64,000 nt of DNA from Methylocystis echinoides (lineage in GTDB: Bacteria; Pseudomonadota; Alphaproteobacteria; Rhizobiales; Beijerinckiaceae), in NCBI RefSeq assembly GCF_027923385.1, contig NZ_BSEC01000001.1, positions 942,501 to 1,006,500 of the forward strand, written 5' to 3'. Both the position numbers and the translations under genes were made by a program. Within the stretch, counting starts at the first letter, position 1, and every line of letters begins with the position of its first letter. Under the pieces are notes generated by a model that saw only the letters and a program-made list of their open reading frames with translations, was not told where the DNA came from and did no database searches. Of the stretch, positions 59,364-64,000 are shown piece after piece.

Positions 59364-61351
59364 AGCGCGACAATCACCAGCATGAAGACGAGCGCGGCGA
59401 AGACCAGCGCCAGATATTCCTGAATGCTCATGACGCTGAAGACATTGAGCCGTCGCGCGCAGAACCACACGGCTCTTGTGAGCGGCTCGTAGAAATAGGT
59501 GACGAAGCGCTCGTCGGTTTCGACAGCGAAATAGGCGGGCCGCGTCGAGCCCGGCGGCGGCATGTCGAGATGTTCGCGCACCGAGAAGGCGATATGGCCA
59601 AGCGTGCGGCGGAAGGGCTGCGCGAAGCTGCTGGCCGTGTATTGCGTGAGCGGGCTCTTGTCGACAAAACCGCAGTCCCACGCCGGCGCGCGGCGGATCG
59701 GGCGTGGCCACAGCCACTGGATGAACCGCCGCGTTCCGAAGGAGGAGACGAGAATGAAAAGGAAGACGAGCAGGCCATTGTAAGAGCTGCGGCTCTCTGC
59801 GACCGGCGCGATCGACAGCCAGGCGACATCGGCCTGCGTCGGCATTCTGCCGCCGACGAAATCCGCCGCCGCCGGCGAGATCGTGTCGATGAGAACGCTC
59901 GGCAGCACGCCGGCGATCAGGCAGAGCGTGACGAGCACGGCCATGGAGCCCAGCGACCATTGGTCGGTCTCGCGCGCCTTCTCGGCTTCGGCGGAGCGCG
60001 GCCGGCCGAGGAAGACGATGCCGAAAGCGCGCACGAAGGCGGCGGCGCCGAGCGCGGCAGTGAGCGCGAGCGTCACCCCGACGGCGGGCGTCGCGAGCTT
60101 GAGCGTCCATTGCGGCAGCGCGGGGCTCAGCAGGATCGCCTGGAAGATCAGCCATTCCGACACGAAGCCGTTGAGCGGCGGCAGGGCGGCGGCGGCGACG
60201 CAGGCGGCAAGGAAGAGAAAGGCGGTGCGCGGCATGGAATGGATGAGCCCGCCGAGCCGCTCGATATTGCGCTCGCCCGTCGCCGCAAGGGCCGCGCCCG
60301 CGCCGAAGAAAAGCGCGCTCTTGAACAGGGAATGATTGAACACATGCAGCAGCGCCGCCGTGAAGGCGAGCGCCGCCGGCAGCGCCTGCCCATTGGCCTT
60401 GAAGGCGAGGGCGAGACCCAGCGCGATGAAGATGATGCCGATGTTCTCGATCGTGCTGTAGGCGAGGAGCTTTTTCAGATCGCTCTGACTGGTTGCGAAC
60501 AGGACGCCGATCAGCGCGCTCAGAGCCCCGAAGACCAGCGGATGCAGCGCCCACCAGAAGGACGGCGCGCCGAGGAGGTCGAAGGTGAAGCGAATGAACC
60601 CATAGATGGCCACCTTCGTCATCACGCCGCTCATCAGCGCCGACACATGGCTCGGCGCGGCGGGATGCGCGAGCGGCAACCAGATATGCAGCGGCACGAG
60701 CCCCGCCTTCGATCCGGCGCCGAGCGTCGCCAGCGCGAGAACGGCGCCCGTCGTCCACGGGCTTTTCGCCGCGAGGCGGATGGCGTCGAAACCATAGGCG
60801 CCGGTCGCGCCGGCGAGCAGGCCGAAGGCCATCAGCAGGCACATCGTGCCGAAGCTCGCCATCATCAGATAGACATAGGCGGCGGCGCGGTTCTCCGCCT
60901 CGTGGTGATGCGCGAGCACGAGCGCGAAGGACGACAGCGACATGAACTCCCAGCAGACGAGGAAGGTGAAGGCGTCGTCGGCGAGGAGAACGCCATTCAT
61001 GCCGGCGATAAAGGCGCCGAAGAAGGGAAGGATGCGCATGGGATCCTTCTCATGCGCGCCATAGCCGATCGCATAGGCGCTCGCCGCCGCGCCGCCGAGA
61101 TTGACGACGGCGAGGAAGAATCCGCTCAGGGGATCGATACGCAGATGCATGCCGATCCAAGGGAGGCCAAGCGGCAGCGTCGTGGTCAGCGCGTCCGCGC
61201 CCCGTGGCAGGATGTCGAGGAGAAAGAGCGCGGCGCAGAGCCCGCCGGCGCCTGCATAGATGCGCCGGGAGACATCGTCGCGCCCGCGCCAGTAGAGCGC
61301 GAGCGGGGTAAGCGCCAGAAGCCCCGCGACGCAGATAAGAATAAGAGTCAT
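59360..61351 (-). CDS. hyfB: Hydrogenase-4 component B-like antiporter subunit (NuoL/HyfB family)
   Basis: 663-residue polytopic protein from ATG 61351 (AAGGA site; longer frame rejected). FLVCWEFMSLSSFALVLAHHHEAENRAAAY includes the TM5 Glu. GAGSKAGLVPLHIWLPLAHPAAPSHVSALMSGVMTK carries the TM7 Lys region. FNHSLFKSALFFGAGAA is the TM8 block. The C-terminal extension includes CGFVDKSPLTQYTASSFAQP, typical of HyfB. First gene of the hyfB-C-E-F-G-I operon, whose genes overlap by 1-4 bases. The SulP gene ends 126 bases upstream on the same strand. Confidence 0.92.
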   Translation of the reverse strand: MTLILICVAGLLALTPLALYWRGRDDVSRRIYAGAGGLCAALFLLDILPRGADALTTTLPLGLPWIGMHLRIDPLSGFFLAVVNLGGAAASAYAIGYGAHEKDPMRILPFFGAFIAGMNGVLLADDAFTFLVCWEFMSLSSFALVLAHHHEAENRAAAYVYLMMASFGTMCLLMAFGLLAGATGAYGFDAIRLAAKSPWTTGAVLALATLGAGSKAGLVPLHIWLPLAHPAAPSHVSALMSGVMTKVAIYGFIRFTFDLLGAPSFWWALHPLVFGALSALIGVLFATSQSDLKKLLAYSTIENIGIIFIALGLALAFKANGQALPAALAFTAALLHVFNHSLFKSALFFGAGAALAATGERNIERLGGLIHSMPRTAFLFLAACVAAAALPPLNGFVSEWLIFQAILLSPALPQWTLKLATPAVGVTLALTAALGAAAFVRAFGIVFLGRPRSAEAEKARETDQWSLGSMAVLVTLCLIAGVLPSVLIDTISPAAADFVGGRMPTQADVAWLSIAPVAESRSSYNGLLVFLFILVSSFGTRRFIQWLWPRPIRRAPAWDCGFVDKSPLTQYTASSFAQPFRRTLGHIAFSVREHLDMPPPGSTRPAYFAVETDERFVTYFYEPLTRAVWFCARRLNVFSVMSIQEYLALVFAALVFMLVIVAL

Positions 61352-61477
61352 CGCGTGTCCTTCAGAGGCCGCTAGGAGCGGCGCACGGCCTCGTCCTCGG
61401 CGGCGCGCGTGGCGCGCGCGCCTCGGGCCGAGGCCTTCGATGATCGCCGTCAAAGGCCTCGATTACGCTTGCGCTCC

Positions 61478-63133
61478 TCACGCCACACGCTTGCGAGGGG
61501 CGAGCGGGTGGGCCGATTTGGCGACCAGCCCGTCGAGCCCGCGAATATCCGCATAGCCGCCCTTGCCGCGATAGTCTTCGCAAAAATGATGCAAGTTTTC
61601 CATCACCGTGTGATCGACCGATGACGTCTCGGAAAGATCGAAGATCACGGTCCGTCCAGGGGGGATTGCCGAAAGATCGCTCTTCAGCGCGAGATAATTG
61701 CCGAAAAAGGCGGCGCCGGCGACCTGCACGTGATAGACGCCCGGCTCCGTCTCCTCGACGGAGCGATTGAGCAGGATCACATCGCGCCATTCGATGCTGC
61801 GCCAGAAGTGGAACATGAGCTCCGCCACGACGCCGATCGCGACGCCGATGAGGAGATCGGTCGCGAGCACGCCGACGATGGTGATCACGAAGACCGCGAG
61901 CTGATCCCACCCGATCGCGAGCGTCTTGCGGAATTCGCGCGGCGACGCCAGCCGATAGCCCGTGAAGACCAGGAGCGCCGCCAGCGAGGCGAGGGGAATT
62001 TCGTGAATGAGCCGGGGGAACACCGCCACGAAGAAGAGCAGGAACAGGCCATGGAAGAAATTGGCCCAGCCTGTCCGCGCGCCGTAATTTACATTGGCGG
62101 AGCTGCGGACGATCTCGGCAATCATCGGCAGGCCGCCGATGAGGCCGCAGAGCGCATTGCCGAGACCCACGGCGGCGACGTCGCGGTTGAGGTCCGAGGT
62201 GCGCTTGCAGGGATCGAGCTTGTCGACGGCGGCGGCGCTCAGCAGACTTTCGAGACTGCCGACGAGCGCAATGGTGAACACCTGCCGCCAGAACACCAGT
62301 TCGCCGGCGCGGTGGAAGTCCGGGAAGGCGAAGCCAGCGAAGAAATTCTGCGGCAGGGTGACGAGGAACTTCGGCCCGAGCATGAATTCGTGGTGGGGCA
62401 GCCATTCCGCATTCGGCAGGAACAGATATTTGTGCTCGTCCTCGAGATCGAAATATCTGGCCAGCGCCATGCCGATCAGAACGACGAGCAGCGGCGCCGG
62501 GATCGCCTTCAGGCGCGTCTTTCCCACGAGCGTCCAGGCGGCAAGGATCCCAAGGCCGCAGAAGCCGATGATGGCGACTTCCGGGTTCATGTCGCGCAGG
62601 CTCGCCGGGATCGCGCCGATGGTTTCGAACAGCGTCTGCGCATCCGGCTTCACGCCGAGCATGACATGAATCTGCTTGGCGATGATGATCAGGCCGATCG
62701 CGGCGAGCATGCCATGCACGGCGGAGGCGGGGAAGAAGGCGCTCATCTTGCCGGCCTTCATCAGCCCCATGGCGACCTGGATGAGGCCCGCGAAGAAGAT
62801 GGCGGCGAGCGTGTAGCGGTAGCCCGCCATGGCGTCGCCCGCGCCAAGTTCCTGCACCGAGTCGAGGATGACGACGATAAGGCCCGCGGCGGGGCCGGTG
62901 ATCGTCACAAAGGAGCCATTGATGCGGGAGACCAGCAGTCCGCCGACGATGGCCGAGATGATGCCCGCCTGCGGCGGAAAGCCGGAAGCCATGGCGATGC
63001 CGAGACACAGTGGCAGCGCGATGAGAAAGACCAGAAACCCGGCGACGATATCGCTTCGCCAGCTTTCGAGGAGACCTGTAAGGCCGGCCTTCGGCAAGGT
63101 GGCGGTTCCTGCGCCGGGAATGGAAACGGTCAT
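61478..63133 (-). CDS. SulP-family anion transporter with STAS domain
   Basis: 551 residues from ATG 63133. The transmembrane domain begins SDIVAGFLVFLIALPLCLGIAMASGFPP, the SulP entry motif. SRINGSFVTITGPAAGLIVV and FTIALVGSLESLLSAAAVDKLDP are family blocks, and the latter carries the Glu of the substrate site. The C-terminal ~100 residues are a STAS domain (GRTVIFDLSETSSVDHTVMENL). Substrates of the family are sulphate, bicarbonate (BicA type) or other anions. Placement directly ahead of the Ehr-type operon suggests functional linkage, perhaps bicarbonate or another anion coupled to ion gradients; this is inference. Confidence 0.9.
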   Translation of the reverse strand: MTVSIPGAGTATLPKAGLTGLLESWRSDIVAGFLVFLIALPLCLGIAMASGFPPQAGIISAIVGGLLVSRINGSFVTITGPAAGLIVVILDSVQELGAGDAMAGYRYTLAAIFFAGLIQVAMGLMKAGKMSAFFPASAVHGMLAAIGLIIIAKQIHVMLGVKPDAQTLFETIGAIPASLRDMNPEVAIIGFCGLGILAAWTLVGKTRLKAIPAPLLVVLIGMALARYFDLEDEHKYLFLPNAEWLPHHEFMLGPKFLVTLPQNFFAGFAFPDFHRAGELVFWRQVFTIALVGSLESLLSAAAVDKLDPCKRTSDLNRDVAAVGLGNALCGLIGGLPMIAEIVRSSANVNYGARTGWANFFHGLFLLFFVAVFPRLIHEIPLASLAALLVFTGYRLASPREFRKTLAIGWDQLAVFVITIVGVLATDLLIGVAIGVVAELMFHFWRSIEWRDVILLNRSVEETEPGVYHVQVAGAAFFGNYLALKSDLSAIPPGRTVIFDLSETSSVDHTVMENLHHFCEDYRGKGGYADIRGLDGLVAKSAHPLAPRKRVA

Positions 63134-63429
63134 CGCGTGAAACCCTTCGAGCAACGCATGGCGGTTCCCCGCCGGGAGGCGGGTTCGCGTCTCTCAAGCT
63201 TGGTCTTGTCTTGCGTCGTGGGCGCAGCGCGTCAGCCCGCGTCGAACAAGAGCCCTGAGCGGAGACAGTCGCAGGGGGCTGTTTCAAAAATCTTTCGCGG
63301 CGCAGTAAATTGTTTCCGCACTATGTCTGAAAGGGGGCCGCGCGCCGCATTCGGCGGACAGCGGCCGGCTGGCGCGCTATACGCTCATCGCATGAATAGC
63401 GGGCAGGGGCGTGAGAGGCTGTTGGACGA

Positions 63430-64000
63430 ATGGGCGATCAAAACTCCATCCTCCTGGTTGAAGACGACGCCGAGATCGGCGAACTGATATCACGCTATCT
63501 CGAAAATAACGGCATGGGCGTCACATGGGTCGAGTCCGGCGAGGCGCTCGACCGGAAGCTTGCGAGCGCCGCTTATGACATCATCATTCTCGACCTCAAC
63601 CTTCCGGGCGAGGACGGGCTCTCCATCTGCCGGCGCGTGAGCGCGAGCCGGGACATTCCAATCATCATCGTCACGGCGAAAGGCGAGGATGTGGACAAGA
63701 TCGTCGGGCTCGAGATGGGCGCCGACGATTATCTGGTGAAGCCCTTCAATCCGCGTGAATTGCTCGCCCGCGTCCGCGCCGTGCTGCGACGCGCCGAGCC
63801 GCAGGCGCGCGGCAATGACGACGCCGCAAGGCAGACATTTCAGTTTCTGGGCTGGCGGGTGAATCTTTTGGCGCGCGAGGTCGTGTCGCCCGCGGGAGCC
63901 AAGGTCGCCATGACCGGCGCGGAATTCGATCTGCTGCACGCCTTTTGCGAAAATCCCAATCGCGTGCTCACGCGCGACCAGCTCATCAACATGACGCATG
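63430..64000 (+). CDS. OmpR-family response regulator, 3'-truncated by window end
   Basis: 190 residues visible from ATG 63430. The receiver domain has acidic pocket E11-D13 (SILLVEDDAEIG), phospho-acceptor D55 in IIILDLNLPGEDGLS, Thr/Lys signalling residues in IIIVTAKGED and DDYLVKPFNPREL. The OmpR/PhoB winged helix begins near 135 (FLGWRVNLLAREV, MTGAEFDLLHAF, NPNRVLTRDQLINM) and is cut by the end of the window about 45 residues before the family's usual end. Divergent from the SulP transporter, with ~300 bases between them. A histidine kinase probably follows. Confidence 0.92.
   Translation, partial: MGDQNSILLVEDDAEIGELISRYLENNGMGVTWVESGEALDRKLASAAYDIIILDLNLPGEDGLSICRRVSASRDIPIIIVTAKGEDVDKIVGLEMGADDYLVKPFNPRELLARVRAVLRRAEPQARGNDDAARQTFQFLGWRVNLLAREVVSPAGAKVAMTGAEFDLLHAFCENPNRVLTRDQLINMTH

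Noticed and set aside
54165..63133. Treating the SulP plus NuoL-like genes as a DAB-type inorganic carbon uptake system
   Set aside because: No DabA (DUF2309-type) protein is present and the NuoL-like genes belong to a six-subunit Ehr-like operon; only a loose functional analogy remains.

Overview
The window is a 64-kb stretch of a high-GC chromosome, almost certainly from an alphaproteobacterium of the Hyphomicrobiales (Rhizobiales). The signs are the sdhE-mfd pair, the methylmalonyl-CoA epimerase/DUF1467 pair, a FixJ-type regulator, exact EcfG-type (GGAAC-N16/17-CGTT) general-stress promoters, a speF-like leader ahead of ornithine decarboxylase, and CTCTCCCCGC/GCGGGGAGAGG palindromes scattered between genes. 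A methylotroph or methanotroph of the Methylocystaceae/Beijerinckiaceae is possible, but no gene here proves it. No transposon, prophage, CRISPR array or rRNA is visible. There are two tRNA genes (Asp, Lys).

Region 1 (1-13 kb) is a branched-chain amino acid catabolism island. A tight operon encodes 3-methylcrotonyl-CoA carboxylase beta (truncated by the window edge), methylglutaconyl-CoA hydratase, carboxylase alpha, HMG-CoA lyase, an ACAD8-like isobutyryl-CoA dehydrogenase, 3-hydroxyisobutyryl-CoA hydrolase and a thiolase. It converges on a Leu/Val-type amino acid dehydrogenase, which diverges from an E1alpha-E1beta-E2 2-oxoacid dehydrogenase operon. Region 2 (13-20.4 kb) looks like a general-stress island: a glycosyltransferase/UDP-galactopyranose mutase pair, a Mn-catalase, and a Rieske-FAD oxidoreductase with a membrane protein. 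All three units have EcfG-like promoters. Two response regulators without an adjacent kinase follow.

Region 3 (20.6-32.4 kb) holds tRNA-Asp, sdhE-mfd, a Met/His-rich periplasmic protein facing a Met-rich multicopper oxidase (copper handling), a TonB-like protein, and a pgeF/midA/lgt operon. Region 4 (32.4-48 kb) is mixed housekeeping: small lipoproteins, tRNA-Lys, methylmalonyl-CoA epimerase, a CadC-like regulator with repeats, NnrU, gltX, a ceramide-glucosyltransferase-like enzyme, a PAP2 phosphatase, a GNAT enzyme, ornithine/lysine decarboxylase behind a structured leader RNA, a periplasmic glucan protein and a creatininase-family protein. Region 5 (48-54 kb) holds a DUF411 metal-binding protein, an HI0933-type flavoprotein, an RluD-like pseudouridine synthase, class II DAHP synthase and an unusual membrane signal-peptidase-like protein that lacks the catalytic lysine.

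Region 6 (54.1-64 kb) is the most striking. A six-gene hydrogenase-4/complex-I-like operon (hyfB-C-E-F-G-I order) has a large subunit in which the Ni-ligand cysteines are replaced (RVSGDS) or respaced (C-x5-C). It therefore fits the energy-converting-hydrogenase-related (Ehr) class rather than a hydrogenase. A SulP-family anion transporter lies just upstream on the same strand, and an OmpR-type response regulator diverges from it and runs off the window end.
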